From the NCBI GenBank assembly GCA_031761405.1, contig JASEVX010000001.1:198497640-198561639 (forward strand): 64,000 bases of DNA, written 5' to 3'. The notes beneath the pieces are model-generated. The model did not search any database. It was given only the letters and a program-made list of their open reading frames with translations, and was not told where the DNA came from. Position numbers and translations under genes: made by a program. Source of the DNA: Serripes groenlandicus. Its lineage: Eukaryota; Mollusca; Bivalvia; Cardiida; Cardiidae. Below are positions 8,885-20,849 of the stretch, one piece after another; within the stretch, counting starts at the first letter, position 1; each line of letters starts with the position of its first letter.

Positions 8885-10198
8885 TCATCTGTTACGGATG
8901 CACCAACATTCGTCTGTTACAGATGCACCAACATTCATTTGTTACAGATGCACCAACATTCGTGTGTTACAGATGCACCAACATTCATATGTTACAGATA
9001 CACACACATTCATTCGTTACAGATGCAGCAACATTCGTCTGTTACAGATGCACCAACATTCATTCGTTACAGGTGCACCAACATTTGTATGTAACAGATG
9101 CACCAACATTCGTCTGTTACAGATGCACCAACATTCATACGTTACAGATGCACCAACATTCGTCTGTTACAGATACACCAACATTCGTATGTTACAGATG
9201 CACCAACATTCGTCTGTACAGATACACCTTCATTCATCTGTTACAGATACACCCACATTCGTTTGTTACAGATGCACCAACATTCGTCTGTTACAGATGC
9301 ACCTACATTCATCTGTTAAAGATACACCCACATTCGTCTGTTACAGATACACCAACATTCGTCTGTTACAGATGCACCTACATTCATCTGTTAAAGATAC
9401 ACCAACATTCGTCTGTTACAGATACACCAACATTCATCTGTTACAGATGTACCAGTATTCGTCTGTTAGAGATACACCTACATTCATCTGTACATATGCA
9501 CCAACATTCGTCTGCTACAGATACACCAACATTCGTCTGTTACAGATACACCAACATTCGTCTGTTAGAGATACACCAACATTCGTCTGTTATAGATGCA
9601 CGTACATTCATCTGTACAGATACACCAACATTCGTCTGTTACAGATGCACCTACATTCATTTGTTACAGATGCAACAACATTCGTCTGTTACATATACAC
9701 CAACATTCGTATGTTAGAGATACAGCAACATTCGTCTGTTACAGATGCACCAACATTCGTCTGTACAGATACACCAACATTCGTCTGTTACAGATGCACC
9801 AACATTCGTCTGTACGGATACTCCAACATTCGTCTGTAACAGATACACCTACATTCGTCTGTTACAGATACACCAACATTCGTCTGTTACAGATGCACCA
9901 ACATTCGTATGTTACAGATGCACCAACATTCATCTGTTACATATACACCAACATTCGTCTGTTACAGATACACCAACATTCGTCTGTTACAGATACACAA
10001 ACGTTCGTATTTTACAGATACACCAACATTCATCTGTTAGAGATACACCAACATTCGTCTGTAACAGATGCACCAACATTCGTATGTTACAGATGTACCA
10101 ACATTCATCTGTTACAGATGCACCAATGTTCGTCTGTTACAGATGCACCAACATTCGTCTGTTACAGATGTACCAACATTCGTCTGTTACAGATTGTT
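8885..10198. repeat. 25-bp satellite array, about 52 copies
   Basis: The unit is ACAGATGCACCAACATTCGT plus CTGTT. The main variants are GATGCAC/GATACAC, CGTCTG/CATCTG/CGTATG, and a few 24-bp units. Because 25 is not a multiple of 3, the array cycles through all frames, and none holds a stop. Several overlapping frames of up to 335 residues result, all with a 25-residue period. These are not evidence of a gene. Confidence 0.95.
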
Positions 10199-10252
10199 CA
10201 GGCCCGACGCTCGGTCCTGTGTAATCGTCTGGAAGGTACTCGTTTGGTAATA

Positions 10253-10356
10253 CGCCTTTGCCTACATAGTCGTACAGTGCACTTAGGTTCTTCCCCAATA
10301 CCTTTACCTACATAGTCGTACAGTGCACTTAGGTTCTTCCCCAATACCTTCATCTA
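10253..10356. repeat. 52-bp direct repeat, 2 copies
   Basis: CTACATAGTCGTACAGTGCA followed by CTTAGGTTCTTCCCCAATAC occurs twice in succession. Confidence 0.85.
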
Positions 10357-10427
10357 CAAGGACATACAATGACATGAGTTGTAAAGAAGTAGTTAAAAGA
10401 AATATGCAATCTGATTTTGAGCCGAGG

Positions 10428-11080
10428 TATATACGTTTAAGCGGACACTTATACTGCCTTGCTACGAGCTAGCTTTTGTAGCGACGTGGTAGACCAAATA
10501 GGTCAAAGGTTCGAATCCTTGTTAAGTCGGAACTTTTAGGATTATTACATTGGCGTCTTACATCTGGCTTCAAACGGAAAACCGCGTGATTGTTTCACAA
10601 CATTTTCCATCTGAAATTCGAGGCCAAATTCAATATATGAGGGACATATGTAGTCAAGTGTTATGTATAAGGGAACGCTTATACTGGCCTGGCTATAAGG
10701 CTAGCTTTTGCAGCGACGTGCATGGTGGAAAAATAGGCCAAAGGTTCGAGCTTTGATCAGGTAGGATCCTTTAGAATTGTTACGATGGCGCCTAATGTAT
10801 GGCTACATAAGGAAAGCCACGATATCGTTTCACAACATTTTCCAACTCCGGAAATTCGCGGCAAATTCGATAGACGAGGGGTCATATGTAGCCAATGTTT
10901 ATGTATAAGGGAAAACTTATACCGGCCTGACTATAAAGCTAGCTTTTGCAGCGATGTTGTAGACCAATTGGTCAAAGGTTTGAGCCCTGGTCAGATCGGA
11001 TCTTGTAGAACTGTTACAATGACGCCTTATGTGTGGCTCCATAAGGAAATCCATGAGAACGTTTCACTGCATTATTTCGA
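10428..11080. repeat. About 235-bp tandem repeat, 2.7 copies, with a B-box-like motif
   Basis: CTAGCTTTTGTAGCGACGT-type words occur at 10469, 10701 and 10939. Each is followed by GACCAA..GGTCAAAGGTTCGA (a B-box-like GGTTCGAATCC in the first copy) and by CATTTTCCA. Divergence is roughly 15-25% by eye. This could be an older SINE-like unit amplified in tandem. Frames of 68 and 114 residues inside it are repeat-derived. Confidence 0.8.
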
Positions 11081-11149
11081 GGACGATTTTAAATTAGAAG
11101 CGTGGTATACGCGGCATTGCTTCTTGTAGCAGTCCATAGTTTGATACCC

Positions 11150-11275
11150 ACTCATGGCGATCATGTATAAATAGACAAGACACTTTTCTTAACTTAGTAC
11201 TGCTGTGTCACGCAGGGGTCATCTGTCATCGTTTTATCACTAAGATACTGTTGAAACCGGCATAAAACCCCAACA
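11150..11275 (+). repeat. Degraded SINE tail
   Basis: CATGTATAAATAGACAAG, then CTTAACTTAGTACTGCTG, TGTTGAAACCGGCATAAAA and CCCCAACAAAG resemble the last third of SINE-A. Confidence 0.45.
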
Positions 11276-11310
11276 AAGATTTACAGAAAGTAAACACAAA
11301 ATAAAATAGT

Positions 11311-11585
11311 ACACATATGAGCCGTCCTGCGATAAAACCAACATTGTGTACTCTGCGTAAAGTATCGACCTGGACCAGACTAAGCATACCGCGCAGGCTA
11401 ACCAGGATAGATACGTTTCGCCTCCTGTGGATTTTCTGTTTCATCAATCATTACTCTTCCTCTATTTCCCTGAAGCGGGATGTGTCGGCCCAGATCAGTC
11501 TGCGAGAAATGCGCAGGCTGACCTGGAGTGATACATTACGCAGAGATCATAATATTGGTTTTCTCGCGGGAAATAAAAGGTGTTT
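11311..11585. mobile_element. MITE-B copy, both ends present
   Basis: It begins TATGAGCCGTCCTGCGATAA, AACCAACATTGTG, CTCTGCGTAAAGTATCGA. It ends GATACATTACGCAGAGATCA, ATAATATTGGTTTTCTCGCG, an imperfect inverted repeat of the start. The centre has GTTTCATCAATCATTACTC. Confidence 0.7.
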
Positions 11586-11779
11586 CGTGATATAATATTC
11601 CAGTTGATGTTAAGGTTACAAATATAAATGTTGAGTACATGAACTCACCCGATATTTGAGTTTCTTTGACATGAGTCATGATCATTTCTATAAACGGGAG
11701 TTCATTGTAGAAATACATCCCTTTAACACGGGCAGGCATGCATTTCTGAAAACAAACAAATAACCAAAACTGTTGGCCA

Positions 11780-12620
11780 TAGGAAAGGATGTCGCATACA
11801 CGTGCATGCTGTCAGAATATTCATAGGAATGGTATCGCATAACTGTGTATGCTTTCCGAATTTGTAAAGGAAGGATATCACATACACGTGTATGGTTTCC
11901 AATCATATATAAGGAATGATATCACATACACGAATATGGTTTCCAATCATATCTAAGGAAGGTTATATATACACGTGTATGGTTTCCAATCCTATGTAAG
12001 GAAGGATATCACATACACATGTATGATATCCAGACATATACAAAGACGGATGTTTCATGCTCGTGTATGATGCCCGAACATATAAAAGAGGAAATATATT
12101 GCATACATACGTATGCGGTCCGTTTATATAAAAGAAGATATCCCATACACGTGTGTACTACCTGAACATATGCAGGAAGTCTACCGCATGTATACACATG
12201 TTATCTGTCAGAGCATGTAAAGGAATGATATCTTCGCGTATGCTGACCCAACACTTAAAATAAATATATCACATACACGTTTACGATGTTCGAACATGTA
12301 ACAGAAAGATATTCTATGCTGTTCGACCATATCAATAAAGGATATTACATATACGTGTATGTTGTCCGACCATATCAATACAGGATATCACATACACGTG
12401 TATGCTGTCCGACCATATCAATAAAGGATATCACATACACGTGTATGATGTCCGACCATATCAATAAAGGATATCACATACACGTGTATGTTGTCCGAAC
12501 ATATCAATAAAGGATATCACATTTACGTGTATGCTGTCCGACCATATCAATAAAGGATATTACATATACGTGTATGTTGTCCGAACATGAATAAGGAAGG
12601 ATATCACATGCACGTGTAAT
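11780..12620. repeat. About 46-bp minisatellite of CACGTG palindromes, about 18 copies
   Basis: Each unit carries GGAAGGATATCACATACACG or similar, then TGTATGCTGTCCGAACATAT. The core CATACACGTGTATG is a perfect 14-bp palindrome centred on CACGTG, and GATATC is also palindromic. Left-hand copies (11780-12280) are degenerate. Right-hand copies (12300-12620) are nearly uniform with the CATATCAATAAAGGATAT spacer. Confidence 0.85.
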
Positions 12621-12984
12621 CCTGTTCACACTTTGTACGATACAAAACTATAATTATACACATGTAGGTATCGTAACATCCTTTGATTGCATATTCCTTC
12701 AGAAATAGGAATCAAGAGGATGATACATGTATATAGTTCAAACTATGTAGACATTTATTCAACAGATACAAACGATGAGTTTTAAAAACAGTTATTAAGT
12801 CTTGATTTCTAGTTTAGTGGTTAACATATGAGTCCTCTGCTCAACGCCTGCCGAGCATATGGCGTCATTGTCGACCAATTCAGACTGTTCAAATCTGCGC
12901 AGTTTGATCTGGCTCTGCAATGTTCCTTAAATGGTCCAACGGGTGTATTTTTGTTAGAAGTGTATATAAAGATCTGCCTGTGAT
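12621..12984. other. No gene seen
   Basis: Unique-looking AT-rich sequence between two tandem arrays. Confidence 0.5.
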
Positions 12985-14150
12985 TCAATATATATAATAT
13001 ATAATTAAGATCATATAATCTATAATTAATATCGCATAATATATAATTTAGATAGTATAATATATAATTAAGATAGTATAATATATAATTTAGATCGTAT
13101 AATGTATAATATAGATCGTATAATATATAATTAAGATAGTATAATATATAATTTAGATAGTATAATGTATAATTGGATCATATGACATATAATTCAGATC
13201 GCATAATGTATAATTAAGATAGTATAATGTATAATTAAGATAGTATAATATATAATTAAGATCATATCATTTATAATTAATATCACATAATATATAATTT
13301 AGATCGTATAATATATAATTAAGATCGTATAATATATAAGTAAGATCGTATAATCGTATAATATATAATTAAGATCGTATAATATATAATTAAGATAGTA
13401 TAATATATAATTTAGATAGTATGATATATAATTGGATCATATGACATATAATTCAGATCGCATAATGTAGAATTAAGATAGTATAATATATAATTTAGAT
13501 CGTATAATGTATAATATAGATCGTATAATATATAATTAAGATAGTATAATATATAATTAAGGTAGTATAATATATAATATAGATAGTATAATATATAATT
13601 AAGATCATATCATTTATAATTAATATCGCATAATATATAATTTATATCGTATAATGTATAATATAGATCATATAATATATAATTCAGATCGTATAATGTA
13701 TAATATAGATAGTATAATATATAATTTAGATAGTATAATATATAAATAAGATAGTATAATATATAATATGGATAGTATAATATATAATTGGATCATATGA
13801 CATATAATTCAGAACGCATAATGTATAATCAAAACAATGTCATATATAACTTAGATCGCATAATGTATAATTAAGACAATATGATATATAATTTAGATTG
13901 CATAATGTATAATTAAGACAATATGATATATAATTTAGATTGTAAAATGTTTAATCTGGATCGTATAATTTATAATCAACATAGTATAATATATACTTTG
14001 GATCATATAATATATCATTAAGATAGTATAATGTATAAATTATAGCGTATGTAATATAATATAGATGGTAAAATATATAAATTTAATCGTATGATATATA
14101 ATACAAAACATAAAGCATCATTTAAATTGTATAATATATAAATAAGATAT
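12985..14150. repeat. About 21-bp AT-rich satellite, more than 50 copies
   Basis: The unit is GTATAATATATAATTAAGAT with frequent variants (TTTAGATC, CATATGACATATAATTC). There is some higher-order pattern: the run through GGATCATATGACATATAATT recurs near 13170, 13430 and 13790. The array fades into diverged copies after 13850. Confidence 0.9.
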
Positions 14151-14179
14151 GCCGTCTAGTTTATATAAGCCTCCATTAT

Positions 14180-14250
14180 TTGGTTATTTTAGCCAAGATG
14201 CTTTCAAGGGTCGTCTGCTGCAGATGCGTTGTATGTGGGAAAATGTCAAT
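14180..14250. repeat. Repeat P fragment
   Basis: CGTCTGCTGCAGATGCG and GTATGTGGGAAAATG match one arm of the palindromic P family. Confidence 0.5.
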
Positions 14251-14251
14251 A

Positions 14252-15322
14252 AACTTACATCCTGAAATGTGATGTAAGTTTGTTGTTCTCGGGACCGGTC
14301 ATGGGGACCATACCGGACTTACATCCTGAAATGTGATAGTCAGTTTGTTGTTCTCCGGACCGGTCACGAGGACCATACCGGACTTACATCCTGAAATGTG
14401 ATAGCCAGTTTGTTGTTCTCCGGATCGGTCAATGAGGACCATACCGGACTTACATCCTGAAATGTGATAGCCAGTTTGTTGTTCTCCGGATTGGTCAATG
14501 AGGACCATACCGGACTTACATCCTGAAATGTGATAGCCAGTTTGTTGTTCTCGGGACCGGTCATGGGGACCATACCGGACTTACATCCTGAAATGTGATA
14601 GCCAGTTTGTTGTTCTCGGGACCGGTCATGGGGACCATACCGGACTTACATCCTGAAATGTGATAGTCAGTTTGTTGTTCTCCGGATCGGTCAATGAGGA
14701 CCATACCGGACTTACATCCTGAAATGTGATAGTCAGTTTGTTGTTCTCCGGACCGGTCATGAGGACCATACCGGACTTACATCCTGAAATGTGATAGCCA
14801 GTTTGTTGTTCTCCGGATCGGTCAATGAGGACCATACCGGACTTACATCCTGAAATGTGATAGCCAGTTTGTTGTTCTCCGGATCGGTTAATGAGGACCA
14901 TACCGGACTTACATCCTGAAATGTGATAGCCAGTTTGTTGTTCTCCGGATCGGTCAATGAGGACCATACCGGACTTACATCCTGAAATGTGATAGCCAGT
15001 TTGTTGTTCTCGGGACCGGTCATGGGGACCATACCGGACTTACATCCTGAAATGTGATAGCCAGTTTGTTGTTCTCCGGATCGGTCAATGAGGACCATAC
15101 CGGACTTACATCCTGAAATGTGATAGCCAGTTTGTTGTTCTCCGGATCGGTCAATGAGGACCATACCGGACTTACATCCTGAAATGTGATAGTCAGTTTG
15201 TTGTTCTCCGGATCGGTCAATGAGGACCATACCGGACTTACATCCTGAAATGTGATAGTCAGTTTGTTGTTCTCCGGACCGGTCATGAGGACCATACCGG
15301 TCATGAGGACCATACCGGACAG
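14252..15322. repeat. 65/66-bp minisatellite, about 16 copies
   Basis: The unit runs CTTACATCCTGAAATGTGAT, AGCCAGTTTGTTGTTCTC, CGGATCGGTCAATGAGGACC, ATACCGGA. Units with GATCGGTCAATGAG are 66 bp and those with GACCGGTCATGAG or GGTCATGGGG are 65 bp. Minus-strand frames therefore switch between two open peptides (one with GEQQTGYHISGCKSG, one with PENNKLAITFQDVSP). Both are repeat artefacts; the longest reaches 195 residues. Confidence 0.95.
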
Positions 15323-15721
15323 GGGCGAGTCTGTGTACTCCCAAATATACTTAACTCCATTAACCTGCAGGTTTTCGTCCAGAAACATCCATTGATACAC
15401 CAGCATCATGACTCGATAGATTTTAGTCTGAACCCACACGTCCCTATCTTTACTCATGGGCAAACGTCCTGAATAAGAAATACATAATACAGTCGAACCT
15501 GGGCCGAAGACCACCTTGGAGGAACACTCATATGTCTACAGCAACGACACTTTCAGTTTCCCAATAATTAATTTTGTTCTGCCTAAATAGATCTGCAAAT
15601 AAAGACCACCTGTGAACAAAGACCGGATTGCAGTATGGTGGTCTTTATACACATATTCCGCACATGCGCAAATGTTAAGCACCACACATTTACATTCATA
15701 TTTTTCAAAAAAGTTAATTGA
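15323..15721. other. No gene; short inverted repeat
   Basis: An 11-bp stem, TAAAGACCACC at 15600-15610 against GGTGGTCTTTA at 15637-15647, flanks a 26-bp loop that also contains AAAGACC. Nothing coding is supported. Confidence 0.5.
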
Positions 15722-15905
15722 ACGGTTTAAAATGTACTCATACATTGAAAGTGTACGTATTTTGGTCTGATTTAAAGTTAATATAATCGGTGTTATGTAC
15801 TTATACATTGCAAGTGTACGTAATTACGTCTGATTTACAGTTAATAGAGTCGGTTTAAGTACCATAAGTTATACATTGAAAGTGTTCGTATTTTGGTCTG
15901 ATTTC
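15722..15905. repeat. About 66-bp tandem repeat, 3 copies
   Basis: CATACATTGAAAGTGTACGT, ATTTTGGTCTGATTT and AGTTAATATAATCGG recur three times with moderate divergence. Confidence 0.8.
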
Positions 15906-16401
15906 ACTTGATTGCAATTCAGGTATCTGGATGTATTCAATGTATAAATGATAATCTAATTTTTCACGTTTGACCTTGAAATGACCTTGACCCTAACTTC
16001 AAGTGACATTGATGGTCGGTTTGCTAGAAAGCTCTATATTCATAGATCATATATATCGAACATTTAAGTCGATATATATTAGCGTTTTATAGTTATACTA
16101 AATACAGTAAGACGGTTTGAGTTTCAATAAAGTCTGCACCTACTTGACCTTTGACCTACTTTCTGACCTTCACAGACGGTGTTGCACGATTATGGAATTC
16201 AAACAATTCTACTCTCTCATGCCATGTACCGTCAAAAATAAGCGACCTTTTCCCTGATGGACTCCCGACTATAATGTTCATATGTAAACTGAGAACAAAT
16301 TGAACTAGACATTGTTCTTATATCTGAGATATTGTTAAGTTTTGTTTAACCCGTTCTATCATGGATATAAGACGTGTTCTCTCCTTAATCAAGATGCTAA
16401 C
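15906..16401. repeat. GACCTTGACC-rich dispersed sequence
   Basis: GACCTTGAAATGACCTTGACC and TTGACCTTTGACCTACTTTC are directly repeated half-site words. They belong to a repeat type I associate with bivalve genomes; a second example lies near 60.6 kb. No gene is visible. Confidence 0.5.
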
Positions 16402-16890
16402 TTTAGGGACCTAAAAATGGTACAATGCCTTTTCCTCTATCGCGCTCAAGATTGTCGGTTATAATTACGACCGACTCGTTGGTGCGGGATAAACGTACCA
16501 GTAGAACTGTACTGTTAACTAACCAGGTCACGCCGGGAACAATATAACTGTACTGGTAACTAACCAGGTCACGCTGGGAACAGTAGAACTGTGCTGGTAA
16601 CTAACCAAGTCACGCCGGGAACAGTATAACTGTACTGGTAACTAACCACGTCACGCGGGGAACAGTATAACTGTACTGGTAACTAACCAGGTCACGCCGG
16701 GAACAGTAGAACTGTACTGGTAACTAACCAGGTCACGCCGGGACCAGTAGAACTGTACTGGTAACTAACCAGGTCACGCCGGGACCAGTATAACTGCACT
16801 AGTAACTAACCAGGTCACGCCGGGAACAGTATAACTGTACTGGTAACTAACCAGGTCACGCCGGGAACAGTATAACTGTACTGGTAACTA
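16402..16890 (+). repeat. SINE-A body followed by a 41-bp minisatellite (left part, about 9 units)
   Basis: A SINE-A linker and body (GCGCTCAAGATTGTCGG, ACGACCGACTCGTTGGTG) lead into CCAGTAGAACTGTACTG. From about 16505 the piece ACTGGTAACTAACCAGGTCA, CGCCGGGAACAGTATAACT repeats every 41 bp. In intact SINE-A this piece occurs once (ACTGGTAACTTACACAGGAA, ACGCCGTGATATAACT). The array is cut at 16890 by the element below. Confidence 0.85.
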
Positions 16891-19863
16891 CAGTTAAGAA
16901 CATCATGAAATTGACAATCTGAGCGGAACGTGATTGGATCGTGAGCGTGATTGGAACGAAGTTGGAACGCTTTATGAGCGGAGCGGAATTTTGCGCTCTG
17001 AACGAAACAATCATAATGATTGCAAAAATCCAATCATTCGCTCGTTGAACGGTTGCAACAACTATCCGATAATTATTTTACGAAATTATTTTATTAACCC
17101 TTTACTGGATAGCCCAACTGCCCATTTACCTATATTATCTCCATATATAGGCATCTATTTGATAAACCAATAGTCAATAAACTACTGATAAAAGCCAGTA
17201 CACTATTTCCATACAGGGTATTGGGTAAATCATAAGAATTTGACACCTGTCCTAATTAAACCCAACTATCTGTATAAAATATTGTAACTACCTTTTATAT
17301 GTCAGTATAAACATTGTGGGAAATTAAATTACCTTTACATTGGTGTAAAATACACTATTTCAGCATGAAAAGAACTGAAGCAAAACAGGAGACGAAAGCA
17401 GGGCAATTTTATTTTTTATTTTTTCTTGAAAATGATGAATGTATTTTGCTCATGTCTACCTTTTCAAATATTGTTATTGCGGGAAAAAAACAAGTGAAAT
17501 TACTCCAGAATATAACAACAGCAATTTCAAGTTTAATTTTTTAAAACCAGATACTCCGTAAAGGAAATATGTCTTAATTTCTACGAAGTTTTCAAAAGTC
17601 AACTCTGTGACATACAGGAGTAAAATTAGTAAAACTTAATGGAGAAATCACACATCTTCCTGTCATGATTCAAAGTCGATTTCACGAGAATAAATGTTAA
17701 AACATCCCATATAAATATTTTGAATGTCTAATGTCCTTACGTTTTCATTTCTAACTATTTCCTTTTTGAAGAAATAGATCGGCAATAGAAAATTGTTAAC
17801 CCAAAAAAAGTCGAATGTAAACACATGTTTGCGTATTTTCCCGTATTCTCAAGGACGATTTAGTTCTTTGTTTACTTACCCTTGGTTGTTGAAACTCATT
17901 ATTCCAAGCTCCTATAGAGAAAAGATTGTTGTCGGAAGAAGAACAATCATCGGAAACAACTTCCAGATCAGAAATATCTGATTGAATGTCAGACGGGTAA
18001 AGCCAAAAAAAAAAATACAGCTTCAGTTTTGCGGAAGTGTCATAACTGCACCCGTAAATGACCCATTTTATTGCCCTTCTGATTTACTAGATCAATCAAT
18101 CAAAGACCCGCCGGTATTGTGTAGATGAAAACAATAACCGCTTATGTCAGCTGTTCCTCCCTTTCCCCATTACAACAAATCACAGCAAACGATTGTGAAA
18201 ATGTCGAGACAAAAATAAAGAAAATCTATAAAAAAGGAAAGTATAATTACTGAATTAATTCAAATCATTGTGGCAAAAGTTATCTATTAAATTTAATGCA
18301 TTTAGGCTTTCTCCTTTTGCTGCAATGTTTACTCGTCAGCTTTAGTTGCGTCAATATGAATCTACATCTGTGAAAGAGGTATTTCCCAGTAGCTTACTTG
18401 ATTGTCAAAACTGGTATACACCGGAAATGTGATCGGTCAAACAAAGAACCGACTTTGCACGTGTGAGTAAACCCTTTCCTCTTTCAACAATTATGCCGAC
18501 GAAATTAAAAACATATTGACAAAAAATTCAAACTATTTAACCCTTTCTCACGTATAGACAATTTCTACAGCAGAAGAATAGATTTATACAGGGTTGCTTC
18601 ATTGTGTTTGCATGGGATCATAACATTGTGAGCAAATTTTTCTCGTTTTAAATGTCATCTGCTCCAGATTTATTTAATATGAAGAAAGGGAGAAATGAAG
18701 CCCTGTTGTCAAGGTCATGTTTACTGCATGCGTCAGTAATTTTCCATTTGATCTGGGTTGCACGTGGTTTACACATAATAATACCGTGTCAAATGAAAAC
18801 CCGCCTTCCGATAGTTGGGAATATTCAGATCAATATGCTCTTCTGTTAAGACTGATTAGGATCATCACTGTTCGTAAATCGTCTCATAACAATTATCGAA
18901 GTCTTTTGAGAACAGTTTTGATCAAACGCCGGCATTACAATTAAATAAATTGATACCAGCTGTTATAAGATTTGGAACAAAACTGATTGCCTATTTTTAT
19001 GTGTCGCGACTCAATCTGTATATGGTGCATAATGGTAATTTTAGAAAACCCTTGTGAAATAATTAAAATTTACAATTACAAATGGAAACGGATATTATCA
19101 TATGGATATTTTTCATAGGAACAAGGTATTTTCAAGCTTATCATTTTCCGACGCATTTCATTCAACCTGGGTACTGAATTTTTAAACACTATACATGTTT
19201 GGACGCTTTTTACTTAACTTTATATAGTAACACTATGATTTAAAGTATGAGATCCCTTTGTAAATAAACAAATTGTATTGTGATACACTTTTGGAGGACC
19301 TATTCACACGATAAATATACTTTTGAAGCATTCAAACTCCAAAGGTGTCGAAAAGCGTTTACATTGAAATCGATTAGAATCGATTAGGGTCGTCGAAAAC
19401 CGTTTATATTGAAATCGATTAGGGTTTTCGAAAATCGTTTATATTGAGATCGTGTATGAAAGCGTTTATATCCGGTGAAGGGTTAAAAGTCATATTTGTA
19501 TACTAAACTTTTGTTTTATAAGACACTCAAGTATCCGATTGAATTAGAATGTAACAAATATTATTAATATGATCATTTTCGTAATACGATTTGTTGTTGA
19601 TATTTAGGGTTAAGTAAAAAAAAATATAAACGAAACGAAATTAATTTAAGCCAATCAAATCGTTGAACGGATTTTGATCGAAAAAAAGCGTTCCGAGTGA
19701 GCGTAAAAAAGCGCTCAATCTGAACGGAACGGAAAAAAGCAATCACAATGTTATGAATGAGTGAACGCTTTGAGAGCGGATTGGAACGTGAGCGGAGCGG
19801 AACGGAACGGAACGGAGCGGAGCGTGAACGGTTAATTTGTCAATTTCAAGATGTTCTTAACTG
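16891..19863. mobile_element. 2973-bp TA-flanked inverted-repeat DNA element
   Basis: It starts CAGTTAAGAACATCATGAAA, TTGACAA and ends TTGTCAATTTCAAGATGTTC, TTAACTG, so the outer 27-28 bp are inverted repeats with one mismatch. Inside each end are looser GAGCGGAACG-type runs (16920-16990 and 19690-19830). The flanks are TA on both sides, and removing the element plus one TA restores a normal 41-bp unit (GGTAACTAACCACGTCACG). A TA target duplication and CAGT termini recall the Tc1/mariner superfamily, but no transposase is visible, so this is a non-autonomous copy of uncertain class. The interior is AT-rich and otherwise unrecognised. Confidence 0.75.
19350..19465. repeat. About 40-bp tandem repeat, 3 copies
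   Basis: Inside the large element, TCGAAAACCGTTTATATTGA, AATCGATTAGGG recurs three times with drift. Confidence 0.7.
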
Positions 19864-20275
19864 TAACCACGTCACGCCGGGAACAGTATAACTGTACTGG
19901 TAACTAACCAGGTCACGCCGGGAACATTATAACTGTACTTGTAACTAACCAGGTCACACCGAGAACAGTATAACTGTACTGGTAACTAACAAGGTCACGC
20001 CGGGAACAGTATAACTGTACTGGTAACTAACCAGGTCACGCCGGGAACAGTATAACTGCACTGGTAACTAACCAGGTCACGCCGGGAACAGTATAACTGT
20101 ACTGGTAAATAACCAGGTCACACCGGGAACAGTATAACTGTACTGGTAACTAACCAGGTCACGTCGGGAACAGTATAACTACTGGTAACTAACCAGGTCA
20201 GGCCGGGAACAGTATAACTGTACTGGTAACTAACCAGGTCACGACGGAAACAATTGTTGAAAGCGTTATGAAAAA
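19864..20275 (+). repeat. 41-bp SINE-A minisatellite (right part, about 9 units) plus SINE tail
   Basis: This continues the array interrupted at 16890: AACCACGTCACGCCGGGAAC, AGTATAACTGTACTGGTAACT and so on. It ends in a tail-like ACAATTGTTGAAAGCG near 20252. Confidence 0.85.
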
Positions 20276-20849
20276 ATATACGAGGCAACATTTCTCTTCA
20301 CCTTGGTATTTTATTAGTATGGTTTACCTGCCCCTTTCACTTTGTTTAGTTCTAAATCTCAGGACAATCAGACCAACAATACTTCGCTTTGCGTACATTT
20401 AATTTAACTACACTGCATAAATGGTTGTCTCAAATTAACTCTTTATATTTAAATATCTATGCGCAGGTTTTCATTTTTCTGTCCAATGAAATCGCACGAT
20501 ACAACCAATACACCAACATTTGGCCATCATCGCTCCTCCATCTAATTCAGTTATCTCCCCTTTTGATAACTTACGATTTTGTAGGCTGGCTGATGCAAAG
20601 GTCAATATCTAACACGCAGTCATAATATCTATACGATCTAGGTCATCATTTTAAATGACATTGTTATGTCAATTGATAGTAGGCAGCGTATCAGGTCAAT
20701 ATAGTGAATGGTATCCGTGCATTGATATTAATTTGAAAACTGATATGTAATATGTATGTTCAGTACCTGGTCGACCGAACAAGATCCTACACCCGTCCTT
20801 GTCAAGCTTCTTTGGAGAAAGAATAAGTCTAAAATAACAAAAATTGACA
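20276..20849. other. No gene seen
   Basis: A 78-residue frame at 20389-20625 shows no recognisable motif. The sequence is otherwise AT-rich and unassigned. Confidence 0.45.

Noticed and set aside
8832..9839. 335-residue forward reading frame
   Set aside because: It is the translation of the 25-bp satellite with a 25-residue period. Overlapping frames are equally open, and there is no start context or flanking exon.
8885..10198. CRISPR-like array
   Set aside because: Units are directly abutting with no spacers, and the genome is eukaryotic.
14757..15514. Minus-strand frames of 195 and 164 residues
   Set aside because: They derive from the 65/66-bp minisatellite; two different repeat peptides are open at once and switch where unit length changes.
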